17,280 bases of DNA, from NCBI GenBank assembly GCA_021798415.1, contig JAJZGO010000026.1, forward strand, positions 1 to 17,280, read 5' to 3'. Position 1 is the stretch's first letter. Every line of letters begins with the position of its first letter. The stretch is from Thermoplasmata archaeon (GTDB lineage: Archaea > Thermoplasmatota > Thermoplasmata > Lutacidiplasmatales > UBA184). The translations under genes and the position numbers were made by a program. Shown in pieces: positions 1 through 7,344 of the stretch. Below the pieces are notes generated by a model that made no database searches, was not told the origin of the DNA, and saw only the letters and a list, made by a program, of their open reading frames with translations.

Positions 1-489
1 TCGGTGGCGCACGAGCGCGTCCCGGCCGTTGTCGGTGACGACGAACCCGGTCGACAACCCCGCGAGGGCGTCGTCGTACGCTCCGGTCGCGCTGACGCCC
101 GAGCGACGCGACACCTCGGCGGACAGCCGTGCCACCTGGCGCGCGGCCGGCGCGGAGCCCGCGGCCTGGGCGACGGCGAGGACGACCGCGCTCGCGACGG
201 CGCTCGAGCTCTTCAGGCCCCGGGCGACCGGGATCGCGGACCGCACGGCCACCTCGCAGGAGGAGCTTCCGTCCTTCGTGAATTGCCGGAGCGCCTCCCG
301 GACGGCCTCGGCGACGAGGGGCGACGATCCGTCGGCCGGTGCGACGGTCGGCGTGCCGGGTTCGCCGAACGTCGGGAGGATCGTGGCCTCGGCGACCGCT
401 TCGAGGTCGATGCCGATCGCGCAGCCGATCCCCGACGGGAGGGCGTTGACGATCGTGATCGCGGCGGACGCGCGTCCTAGGCCGTGCAT
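1..489 (-). CDS. aroK: Archaeal (GHMP-type) shikimate kinase, C-terminus cut by window edge
   Basis: Phosphorylates shikimate to shikimate 3-phosphate with ATP in the cytoplasm. Reading from the ATG at 489, 163 residues are visible. The N-terminus shows the archaeal shikimate kinase signature ASAAITIVNALPSGIGCAIG (about residues 7-26), and residues 87-99 carry the GHMP ATP-binding motif PVARGLKSSSAVA. A GAYDDALAG segment near residue 137 supplies the conserved acidic residues of the GHMP active site. It is unrelated to the P-loop bacterial AroK. Archaeal members are about 280-290 residues, so a little over half is present and the rest lies to the left of the window. The start overlaps the end of the upstream aroD-aroE fusion by 13 nt, and a GGAGGAG Shine-Dalgarno lies just upstream inside that gene, which supports this start and translational coupling. 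Confidence 0.93.
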   Translation of the reverse strand, partial: MHGLGRASAAITIVNALPSGIGCAIGIDLEAVAEATILPTFGEPGTPTVAPADGSSPLVAEAVREALRQFTKDGSSSCEVAVRSAIPVARGLKSSSAVASAVVLAVAQAAGSAPAARQVARLSAEVSRRSGVSATGAYDDALAGLSTGFVVTDNGRDALVRHR

Positions 490-1988
490 CGCTCCTCCTC
501 GAGCGTCGCGCGGAAGGATTCCTCGTCCGGCTCTTCGCCCCACCACCGCGCGAAGCTGGCGGCGGCTTGGTAGACCAAGAGGCGCCGCCCGTCCTCGTAG
601 CTCGCCCCGGCGCGCCCGGCGACTTCGGCGACCGACGCGTGGTCCGGCGCGTACACCCAGTCGAGAAGGTGACCGCCCGGCCGAAGGAGACGCTCGAGGG
701 GCAGTTCGAGCCGTCCGGCGTCGGCCCGCCCGACCGACGTCGCGTGGACGACGAGGCCGTCCGACCGCGCGTCGGCGGGAGAGACCGCCGTCGCACCGAA
801 CGCGCGGGCGACGTTCGCCGCCGAGACCGGGTCGCGGCCGAGGACCCGGCGCTCGACGCCGAGCGTCCGGGCCGCGGCGAGCGTGGCGCGCGCCGCACCC
901 CCTGTGCCGACAACGGTGAGCGAGCGTCCGTCCCAGCGGCCCCCCTCCGCGAGCTCCGTGAGGCGTCGGAGGACGGCGAGGAGGTCGGTGTTCTCGGCCT
1001 CGACCTCGGCGCCGTGCAGGGTCAGGCAGTTCGCGACCCCGCACGCGGCGGCGCCCGGGCGCACGTCGCTCGCGGCCGCGAGCGCCGCTTCCTTGAACGG
1101 ATGCGTCACGTTGATCCCTCGGAACCCCCGGTCGGCGAGCGGGCCGAGGGCCTCCACGAACTCCGCCTCCGACGAGAAGTCGAGGGGCACGTAGATCCCC
1201 GTCCGCTCCGAATCGCGCATCCAGCGCGAATGGAGCCACGGGCTGTGCGAGTGGGCGACCGGGTGACCGGCGATCCCGAAGAGCGGTCCGGCTTCCGGCG
1301 CCGCGAAGTAGCGCCTCAGCCGGTCGACCGGAATCTGGCCGGGTTCCACCGGGGGAGACCCGCTGCCGCCGGGCCCCTCCTCGGGAAGCGATGCATAGAC
1401 GAAAGGGAGGCCGAGGCGTTGCCCCCAGGCCCTCAGGAGCGGTCCGGACGCTCCGGTCGTCATCGTCGCGACCAGCGACTCCTCGACCGGGGGAAGGAGA
1501 GGCAGGAGTTCCCCGAGCAAGCGGCCGATCGACGCGGAGGCCACGACCTTGCGGACGCAGCCGACGGGGACGGGTTCGCGGAGGAGCCGGGCCCAGGCGC
1601 CGCCGTCGAACTCCCCGACCACGTGCGTCGAGACGATACGCCCGAGGTCCGCCGGGCCGGGAAGGCGCGCGAGGAGCGGGCCGTCCCGCGCGGCCTCGAC
1701 GTCGATCCACCGGAACGGCCACCGGGCCAGGTCGAGAAGGATTCGTGCCCTCTCGGCCGGATCGTCCGGGCCTTCGCCGCCCTCGGCGCGCGACCTCAAG
1801 GTCGCGATCAGCGGAAGGGGGGTGGGGAAGAGCTCGGAAGCCGAGTTCCGTTCCGCGGCCGACCAGCGGTCGAACCGGACCTCGGCGAGGTCCGCGCCCG
1901 CCGCGAGCGCAACGGCCGCCTGAGCCCGGGCCGGCGCGACCGAGGTCGCGGGCAGGGAGACCACCAGGGCCGGGACGCGCGCGCTCAC
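477..1988 (-). CDS. aroDE: Bifunctional type I 3-dehydroquinate dehydratase / shikimate dehydrogenase
   Basis: A 503-residue fusion catalysing two consecutive steps, 3-dehydroquinate to 3-dehydroshikimate to shikimate (NADPH). Residues 1-225 are the class I dehydratase: EVRFD (E36), a conserved arginine at R65, WIDVEA (E98), STH (H122) and the Schiff-base lysine K147 in CVRKVVASA, ending in the usual PGQ segment. Residues 235-503 are AroE: substrate-binding HSHSP (S247, S249), INVTHPFKE with catalytic K299, ENTD (D335), the NADP-binding GTGGAARA (361-368), HATSVG and the C-terminal VYQAAASFARWWG. Start chosen: GTG at 1988, preceded by GAGGAACG; it overlaps the upstream aroB' stop as GTGA. The reading frame stays open upstream to 2519, but that part has the composition of a shadow of aroB'. 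Such fusions are best known from plants and Chlamydia. Confidence 0.95.
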   Translation of the reverse strand: MSARVPALVVSLPATSVAPARAQAAVALAAGADLAEVRFDRWSAAERNSASELFPTPLPLIATLRSRAEGGEGPDDPAERARILLDLARWPFRWIDVEAARDGPLLARLPGPADLGRIVSTHVVGEFDGGAWARLLREPVPVGCVRKVVASASIGRLLGELLPLLPPVEESLVATMTTGASGPLLRAWGQRLGLPFVYASLPEEGPGGSGSPPVEPGQIPVDRLRRYFAAPEAGPLFGIAGHPVAHSHSPWLHSRWMRDSERTGIYVPLDFSSEAEFVEALGPLADRGFRGINVTHPFKEAALAAASDVRPGAAACGVANCLTLHGAEVEAENTDLLAVLRRLTELAEGGRWDGRSLTVVGTGGAARATLAAARTLGVERRVLGRDPVSAANVARAFGATAVSPADARSDGLVVHATSVGRADAGRLELPLERLLRPGGHLLDWVYAPDHASVAEVAGRAGASYEDGRRLLVYQAAASFARWWGEEPDEESFRATLEEERCTA

Positions 1989-3025
1989 CGTTCCTCGATC
2001 GTCTCCTCGATCGCGAGCCCAAGGTGGCGGGCGGGCGGGAGACGAACGCCGAAGATTCGGGCGCCCGCCTCGAGGTCCGTGGTGGCGACCCGCCCGGTCT
2101 CGGTCGAGACCCGGACCGTCTCCGCCTCCTGGAGGAAGAGCGTCCGGCGCTCGCCCGCCTCGTCGCCCACCACGGCGACCAGCGGACGTCGCTCGATCTT
2201 GATGCGGCCGACGCGCACGGACCGCGCGCGTCCGTTCGGCTCCGCCACGAGGACCGCGTCCCCGCTGCCGAGCTCGGCCAGGTACCGGGTCGTCCCGTCC
2301 GCCATCAGCACGTAGGAGTGGGCGGCCCCCGCGTTCACCCGGAACGGCCGGGGTCGGCTGAACTGCGAACCGACGGCCTCGCTCGCGACGTGGTAGAGGA
2401 ACGCGGCGGCGCTGCCGACCAGCAGGCCCTCCGCCGGCGTGAGGAGCGACGTCGTGTCCACGATCACTCGGTCGCCGACCCCGACCGGCCGGACCGACAG
2501 GACCGGGACGAGCGTCCACTCGAGACCGGTCGGCAGCGGGCTATCGAGGACCCGTTCGAGCGCATCGACCTCCGGGGGCGAACGGACCTCGACGATCACG
2601 CGGTCGGCGCCGTGCTCGAGCGCCCCGAGCGCGCCCGGGACCTCGCTCGCGGTCCGCGCGTACGCCCACAGCTCGAAACGACGCCCGCGCGCCGCGATCG
2701 CGTTCTCGAGCGGGATCACGCGGTCGCCGGTCCACTCGATCGCGAGCGCCCCGGCCGAGGGGACGCGAGCGACAGCCGCCGCGAGCTCCTCGGGGCCCGA
2801 GACCCGGACGATCGGCACCTCCGCTCCGCCCGGGCGCTCGAGTCGGTCGTCCTTGCGTCGCACGACCTCCTCGCCGGACCGGGCGTCGAACGGGACGTCG
2901 GCGTCGACCACGAAGCGCACAAAGCCGCGGCGACGGGCGCGCTCGACGACCGCCGCCCGCTCGGCGACGTCGCGACCGACCGGGGCGATCGCGACCCGTT
3001 CCCGCGTCACGACCCCTCCGTTCAC
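1985..3025 (-). CDS. aroB': 3-dehydroquinate synthase II (archaeal AroB' type)
   Basis: Carries out the NAD-dependent oxidative deamination and cyclisation of 2-amino-3,7-dideoxy-D-threo-hept-6-ulosonate to 3-dehydroquinate, replacing DAHP-dependent AroB in archaea. The 346-residue product contains the family's best conserved blocks: VGVGDRVIVDTTSLL (181-195) followed by EGLLVGS, then RPFRVNAGAAHSYVL (226-240) and TRYLAEL. It is slightly short for the family (about 350-380). The usual cysteines of the VDTCSL-like block are replaced here (VDTTSL). The GTG at 3025 overlaps the AroA' stop as GTGA. An in-frame GTG at 3010 has a better Shine-Dalgarno (GGAGGGG ending 3-4 nt upstream) and would give 341 residues, so the exact start is open. 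Confidence 0.95.
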   Translation of the reverse strand: MNGGVVTRERVAIAPVGRDVAERAAVVERARRRGFVRFVVDADVPFDARSGEEVVRRKDDRLERPGGAEVPIVRVSGPEELAAAVARVPSAGALAIEWTGDRVIPLENAIAARGRRFELWAYARTASEVPGALGALEHGADRVIVEVRSPPEVDALERVLDSPLPTGLEWTLVPVLSVRPVGVGDRVIVDTTSLLTPAEGLLVGSAAAFLYHVASEAVGSQFSRPRPFRVNAGAAHSYVLMADGTTRYLAELGSGDAVLVAEPNGRARSVRVGRIKIERRPLVAVVGDEAGERRTLFLQEAETVRVSTETGRVATTDLEAGARIFGVRLPPARHLGLAIEETIEER

Positions 3026-3774
3026 CCCTCGGAATGAAGGACCGCGGCGATACGGCGGGCGAGCGGTCCGACCGGCCGTCGCTGGAAGAGGTTGCGGCCG
3101 ATGCAGATCCCTCCCGCGCCCGCGGCAACGCTGTCCGCGATGATCTTAAGGAACGCTGACTCGTCGTCGAGCCGAACCCCTCCGCCGATGAGGACGGGCA
3201 CCGGCGTCGTTCGGCAGAGCTTCGCGAACTCCTCCCTCGAGCCGGGATAGCTCGTCTTCACGATGTCCGCCCCGGTGTCGGCGGCGGCGCGGGCGGCGTG
3301 GCGGAGCTCGTCCGGGGTCCCTCCGCTGCCCGACTTCACGTAGGCCATGCACAAGAGCGGGAGGCCGAGCTGGCGGCACTGGTCTGCGGCGATGCCGAGG
3401 TCCCGGAGCATGTCGGGCTCCTCGGGGATCCCGAAGTTCACCTGGACCGACAGGACATCCGCGCCGAGGCTGACCGCCTCTTCGGCGGTGCCGACGAGCA
3501 CCTTGCGGTTCGACGTCGTGCCGAGGCTCGTCGACGCCGAAACGTGGACCCCGAGCAGCGTCGTCGGAGCGAGGATCGGCGCGACCTCGCGGACAGCGCC
3601 CTTCGTGACGATCAGGAGGTCGGCGCCCCCGTCCTGGAGCTCCTCGGCGAGCGGCTTGAGCTCCTCGAGGCCGTCGATCGGTCCCATCGACACCGGGTGG
3701 TCGAGCGGGACCGAGAACAGGCGTCGCCGTCGGTCGGGGAACAGTCGCTTCAGTCGGATCGTTTTTCCGTACAT
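3022..3774 (-). CDS. aroA': 2-amino-3,7-dideoxy-D-threo-hept-6-ulosonate synthase (AroA')
   Basis: A class I aldolase (DhnA/FbaB fold) making the first committed intermediate of the archaeal aromatic pathway from aspartate semialdehyde and 6-deoxy-5-ketofructose phosphate; the next gene in the operon consumes its product. Visible features of the 250 residues: VPLDHPVSMGP (D25, H26), CMAYVK with the candidate acid tyrosine Y145, the Schiff-base lysine K173 in ADIVKTSYPG, a phosphate-binding GGG at 197-199, and GGICIGRNLFQR near residue 221. Fructose-bisphosphate aldolase of the same fold is the main alternative, but the immediate linkage to AroB' settles the role. The ATG at 3774 has GGAG about 8 nt upstream and is the first gene of the cluster after a 198-base gap. 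Confidence 0.95.
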   Translation of the reverse strand: MYGKTIRLKRLFPDRRRRLFSVPLDHPVSMGPIDGLEELKPLAEELQDGGADLLIVTKGAVREVAPILAPTTLLGVHVSASTSLGTTSNRKVLVGTAEEAVSLGADVLSVQVNFGIPEEPDMLRDLGIAADQCRQLGLPLLCMAYVKSGSGGTPDELRHAARAAADTGADIVKTSYPGSREEFAKLCRTTPVPVLIGGGVRLDDESAFLKIIADSVAAGAGGICIGRNLFQRRPVGPLARRIAAVLHSEG

Positions 3775-3972
3775 CGGTTCTTCTCCGTGGAAACCCCGTC
3801 GAGGAGGCGACCGAGACGGCGTCGGCCCGAGAACGTGCAGGGCACGACCGGGACGGCGCCCTCCCGGCGCCTCCCGTTCACCAGAGCCAGGCCACGGCGG
3901 GCCGTCCGTCCGTCCGCATCGCCGCGGGGAGGCACGAGCCTGCCGTCATCGCTCCCGGGAACCCCCCCTCCC
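3775..3972. other. Gap between the PqqC-like gene and the aro operon
   Basis: 198 bases, GC-rich, separating two genes on the minus strand. An A/T island (CTAAATAG on the minus strand, about 3973-3980, spanning the stop codon of the upstream gene) could act as a TATA element for the aro operon, but it would imply a leader of roughly 175 nt. Otherwise read-through from the PqqC-like gene is possible. No gene or RNA is recognised here. Confidence 0.4.
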
Positions 3973-4713
3973 CTATTTAGCCTTCGACGGGGCGGCCCCG
4001 TCGCCGTTCGCCGCGGTCGCTCCGTCGACGAGCAGGGCATGGATCGAGAAGCCGCGCAGCATCTGGTCCCACATCTGCTTGCGGATCGCGGGCGTCGAGG
4101 CGAAGCCGGCCACGATCTGGCCGATCCACTCGCTGTGCTCGACGTCGGCGACGACGTGGAGGGTGTAGTACTCGAGGTGCGACTCGGCGACCTTGTAGTG
4201 CGTGCGGAAAGCGGGCAGGAGGCGCGCGCAGAGCTCGACGTTCGGGGGCTCGGAGGACCCGGCCGCGGAGACGTAGAAGCTGTTGACCCGGTTCGTGTAG
4301 AGGAAATCGTCGATCGCGACCATCGTGGACGGGAGGAGGGGCGCGGACTGGACCTCCTCGCGCGAGAGGCCGAGCCCCTCGCAGAACCGGAGCCAGAGCT
4401 CCGGATGCCCGGGCGCCTTCCCCTTCGGGTCCCCCGCCTCCTCGATGAGCTGGTCGAGGATCATGCGGCGGTAGCGGTCGTTCTCGGGCTCCCACGAGCA
4501 GTTCGCGAACCGCTCGGCCATCGCGATCGGCACCGAGGCGAGCCACGGGTAGAACTGCTTCGCCCACGCGCGCACGACCGGGAGCGGGACCTCGCCCTTT
4601 TCGAGACGGGCGAAGAACGGATGGGTCTTGAACGGGTGGTGCGCCATCTTGAAGTTCGTGAGCTCGTCGCGGAACCTCTCGCCCTCGAACCGGATCCACG
4701 GGGCCTCGGTCAT
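3973..4713 (-). CDS. Haem-oxygenase-fold metal oxidase, PqqC/CADD-like (TenA/PqqC superfamily)
   Basis: A 246-residue all-helical protein resembling PqqC and Chlamydia CADD. Shared features: the KTHPFFARLEKGEV opening of the first helices, AKQFYPWL, the EE pair at 91-92 followed by H103 (GHPEL), SSEP (E155), and YYTLHVVADVEHSEW with H186, D190 and H193. These acid/histidine positions match the metal-ligand pattern of haem-oxygenase-like diiron oxidases. CADD and relatives make p-aminobenzoate by consuming one of their own tyrosines; PqqC performs the last step of PQQ synthesis. No other pqq gene is in the window, so PQQ synthesis is unlikely. The neighbouring aromatic operon makes a p-aminobenzoate-type role attractive, but this is inference. 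The C-terminal tail from 230 is Ala/Gly-rich. The ATG at 4713 lies where transcription is expected to start from the A/T box at 4733-4742, suggesting a leaderless mRNA. Confidence 0.8.
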   Translation of the reverse strand: MTEAPWIRFEGERFRDELTNFKMAHHPFKTHPFFARLEKGEVPLPVVRAWAKQFYPWLASVPIAMAERFANCSWEPENDRYRRMILDQLIEEAGDPKGKAPGHPELWLRFCEGLGLSREEVQSAPLLPSTMVAIDDFLYTNRVNSFYVSAAGSSEPPNVELCARLLPAFRTHYKVAESHLEYYTLHVVADVEHSEWIGQIVAGFASTPAIRKQMWDQMLRGFSIHALLVDGATAANGDGAAPSKAK

Positions 4714-4732
4714 CGGAGCGCCGAGCGGGCGA

Positions 4733-4742
4733 GCGTATTTGG
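4733..4742. promoter_or_regulatory. Shared TATA-like box of a divergent promoter
   Basis: GCGTATTTGG is an A/T island in very GC-rich DNA between two divergent genes. On the minus strand its centre is about 25 nt before the ATG at 4713, the spacing expected for an archaeal leaderless start. On the plus strand it would place transcription initiation near 4760-4764, ahead of the CoA-transferase. A near-identical decamer (GCCTATTTGG) lies at 14612-14621. Assignment rests on position and composition only. Confidence 0.5.
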
Positions 4743-4800
4743 ACGCCGAGGTTCCGCGGTGAACCTCGACCGTTATCGAGAACCGGGCCGCTCGGGTCGC

Positions 4801-6120
4801 GTGTCTCCCGAGTCGAGCCCCGACGCCGTGGTGCCGCCGTACGGCCCGCTCTCGGGTCTTAGGGTGCTCGAGTCGGCCCGGTTCGTCGCGGGACCGTGGG
4901 CGGCGACGTACCTCGGCGAGTTCGGCGCCCGCGTGGTCCACGTCGAGGGCCCTCCGTTCGAACCCCCGTACGCCGACGCGACGCGAACGCTTCGGCCGCT
5001 CTTGCCCGGGCCCTCGCCCGAGGACGCCGTCTCCGAGTCCTGGGTCCAGTACTCCCGCAACAAGCTCTCGGTCGGTCTCGATGTCCGACGGCCCGAGGGA
5101 CGGGCGGTCTTCCTCGACCTCCTGCGGCAGTCGGACATCTGGATCGAGTCGTCCCGGCCCGGGACCTACGACCGTCTCGGTCTCTCGGATCCCGAAGTGT
5201 GGGCCGCGAACCCCCGGCTCACGATCGTCCACGTCTCGGGCTACGGCCGGACCGGCGACCCGCAGCGCGTGGCGGCCCCGTCGTACGACCTCACCGCCCA
5301 GGCGTACAGCGGGTATCTCGCGCTCCAGGGGAACCCGGACCCGGAGCCGCCGATGCGGGCCGGCACGGCGATCAACGACACCGTGACCGGCCTCGCGTCG
5401 GCGACGGCCGGTCTCATGGGGTACATCCACGCGCAGCGGACCGGACGGGGGCAGTCGGTCGACGTCGCCCAGTACGAGGTCTTCTTCGTCCTTCTCGAGA
5501 ACGTCGCGCTCGACTACTTCATGCGCGGCGTCGTCCGGGGTCGCTACGGTTCCGGGCACGCCCGCCTCCATCCGTACGACGTGCACCGCGCGTCGGACGG
5601 CTTTGTGGTCGTCGCCGCGCCGACCCCGGACTCCTGGGCACGGCTCAAGGCGCTGATCGGGTTCGACGACCCGGCGTTCGACGATCGGGATTACCGCCTC
5701 GCGCACCGGGAACCGGTCGACCGAGCGATCGCCGAGTTCTGCGGGAGCCGCTCGCGCGAGGAGCTCGAACGCCTCGGTCGCGAGCACGACGTCGCGATCA
5801 ACCGCGTCCAGGACATCGCCGACATCGCTCGCGACCCGCACTACCGGGACCGAGGGATGTTCGTGGAGTGGGACGACCCGGTGGCCGGTCGGGTGAAGGG
5901 CGCGGGCGTCGCCCCGAAGTTCTCGCAGACGCCGGGAGGCGTGTGGCGAGGCGCCCCGTGGCTCGGCCAGGACAACGACTCGGTCCTCACCGGGATCCTC
6001 GGCTACTCCTCGGGCGAGGTCGGACGTCTGCGGAGCCTCGGGGTCGTCGGCGAGCACCCCCCGGCGGGGGGGCCGGCCTCGTCCGCCCGTCCGTTCTATG
6101 CCTCGACGGAGGAGGTCTAG
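4801..6120 (+). CDS. Class III CoA-transferase, CaiB/BaiF family
   Basis: Transfers CoA between acyl-CoA and a carboxylic acid through an aspartyl-CoA anhydride. The 439 residues show the family N-terminus PLSGLRVLESARFVAGPWA (16-34), the NKLSVGLDVRRPEGR block (87-101), HVSGYGRTG, and SYDLTAQAYSG with the catalytic aspartate D163, followed by INDTVTGL and GRGQSVDVAQYE. The usual end of the family (LGQDNDSVL near 388-396) is followed by a tail of about 40 residues. The start is uncertain: GTG at 4801 is preferred because upstream codons have weak third-position GC; GTGs at 4759 (possibly leaderless) and 4831 are alternatives. It abuts the acyl-CoA dehydrogenase gene without a gap, recalling the CaiB-CaiA pair of carnitine metabolism, though the substrate cannot be read from sequence. 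Confidence 0.9.
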   Translation: MSPESSPDAVVPPYGPLSGLRVLESARFVAGPWAATYLGEFGARVVHVEGPPFEPPYADATRTLRPLLPGPSPEDAVSESWVQYSRNKLSVGLDVRRPEGRAVFLDLLRQSDIWIESSRPGTYDRLGLSDPEVWAANPRLTIVHVSGYGRTGDPQRVAAPSYDLTAQAYSGYLALQGNPDPEPPMRAGTAINDTVTGLASATAGLMGYIHAQRTGRGQSVDVAQYEVFFVLLENVALDYFMRGVVRGRYGSGHARLHPYDVHRASDGFVVVAAPTPDSWARLKALIGFDDPAFDDRDYRLAHREPVDRAIAEFCGSRSREELERLGREHDVAINRVQDIADIARDPHYRDRGMFVEWDDPVAGRVKGAGVAPKFSQTPGGVWRGAPWLGQDNDSVLTGILGYSSGEVGRLRSLGVVGEHPPAGGPASSARPFYASTEEV

Positions 6121-7299
6121 ATGCCGGAACTCCCGCCCCTGCCCGAGGACCCGTCCGTCGACGAGCTCCGCAGCGTGGCGCGGCGTCTCGACCTCGCCCG
6201 ACGCTCCCGCGAGCTCGACCGGGCCCCGGCGTTCCCGTGGCCCGAGTACCGGGCGCTCGGCGAGGCCGGCCTCCTCGGGCTCCACGTTCCGTCCGAGCTC
6301 GGGGGCCGTGGGTGGCCCGTGCGCCGGGTCGGGGTCGCGCTCTACCATCTCGGCTACCTCGCCGGGACGACGTTCGCGAAGCTCTCCCTTCAGCCGGAGT
6401 TCTCCTCGGTCCTCGCCGAGCACGGCTCGGCGGACCTCGTCCGGGAGTGGTTCCGCCCGATCGTCCGCGGCGAGACCCTCGTCGGCAACCAGATCACCGA
6501 GCCGGGCGCCGGCTCGGACGCGGGAGCGATCCGCGCGGCCGCCGTGCCGGACGGCGACCACTACCTGCTCAGCGGCACGAAGAGCGAGGCGGCGTTCGCG
6601 ACGGACGCCCAGGCGGCGATCGTCTACGCGCGCGTGCCGGGACCCGACCCCCGGCGCGAGATCACCGCTTTCCTCGTGCCCCGCGACCTTCCGGGGGTCC
6701 ACGCCGAGAGCCCGGCCGGCGACCTCGGCGAGCGGTGGCAGCGCCGCGGGACCGTGCGCTACGACCGGGTCCGCCTTCCCGGTCGCCTGCGGATCGGCGA
6801 CGTCGGAGCGGCGTTCGACTACGTGCAGCACGAGCTCACCCGGGAGCACGCGCTCCTCGCGGCGATCTACCTCGGCGTGGCTCGGGCGTCGTGGGAGGAG
6901 ACCGTCCGGTTCGTCGAGGAGCGGAAGGTCTTCGGCCGTCCGCTGTCCGCCCAGGAGGCGGTCGCGTTCGCGCTGGTCGCGGACGGAGCGGAGCTCGAGG
7001 CGTCATGGCTCTACACGGACCGGGTCCTCGAGCGCCTCGACCGCGGGGTCGAGAGCGACCGAGACGCGGCGCTCGCGAAGTGGATGGCGACGGAGGTCGC
7101 GCTCCGCACGATCGACCACGCGATCCAGTTCCACGGCGGGCGAGGCTACTCCCAGGAGCTGCCGCACGAGCAGCGCTGGCGCGACGTGCGCTCGGGCCGC
7201 ATCGCCCACGGCCCGTCGGAGATCATGCTGTGGGTCGCGGCCCGACGCCTCTGGCCCCGCCGGGAACCCAAATCCGGAGAGACGCGGCCGTCGGGTTGA
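6121..7299 (+). CDS. Acyl-CoA dehydrogenase family flavoprotein
   Basis: FAD enzyme introducing or reducing an alpha,beta double bond in an acyl-CoA. The 392 residues show QITEPGAGSDAGA (124-136), HYLLSGTKSEAAFATDA, EERKVFGRPLSAQEAVAFAL, and QFHGGRGYSQELPHEQRWRD (336-355). The YEGT site that holds the catalytic glutamate of medium-chain enzymes reads AHGPSE here; instead E242 in LTREHALLAA falls where isovaleryl-CoA and long-chain dehydrogenases carry their base, so a glutamate is present at the alternative location. ATG follows the CoA-transferase stop directly, with a strong GGAGGAGGT Shine-Dalgarno inside that gene, so the two are one operon. Its likely substrate is the CoA ester made by the transferase. 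The gene converges on isocitrate lyase with a 45-base gap. Confidence 0.92.
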   Translation: MPELPPLPEDPSVDELRSVARRLDLARRSRELDRAPAFPWPEYRALGEAGLLGLHVPSELGGRGWPVRRVGVALYHLGYLAGTTFAKLSLQPEFSSVLAEHGSADLVREWFRPIVRGETLVGNQITEPGAGSDAGAIRAAAVPDGDHYLLSGTKSEAAFATDAQAAIVYARVPGPDPRREITAFLVPRDLPGVHAESPAGDLGERWQRRGTVRYDRVRLPGRLRIGDVGAAFDYVQHELTREHALLAAIYLGVARASWEETVRFVEERKVFGRPLSAQEAVAFALVADGAELEASWLYTDRVLERLDRGVESDRDAALAKWMATEVALRTIDHAIQFHGGRGYSQELPHEQRWRDVRSGRIAHGPSEIMLWVAARRLWPRREPKSGETRPSG

Positions 7300-7344
7300 G
7301 GCGAAACCGCAGGGGCTCGACGACCGCGCGGCGTCGCGGCCGGA

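Noticed and set aside
3973..6849. A 958-codon continuous minus-strand frame
   Set aside because: Only the last 246 codons (start 4713) are real; the rest is antisense to the CoA-transferase and acyl-CoA dehydrogenase genes.
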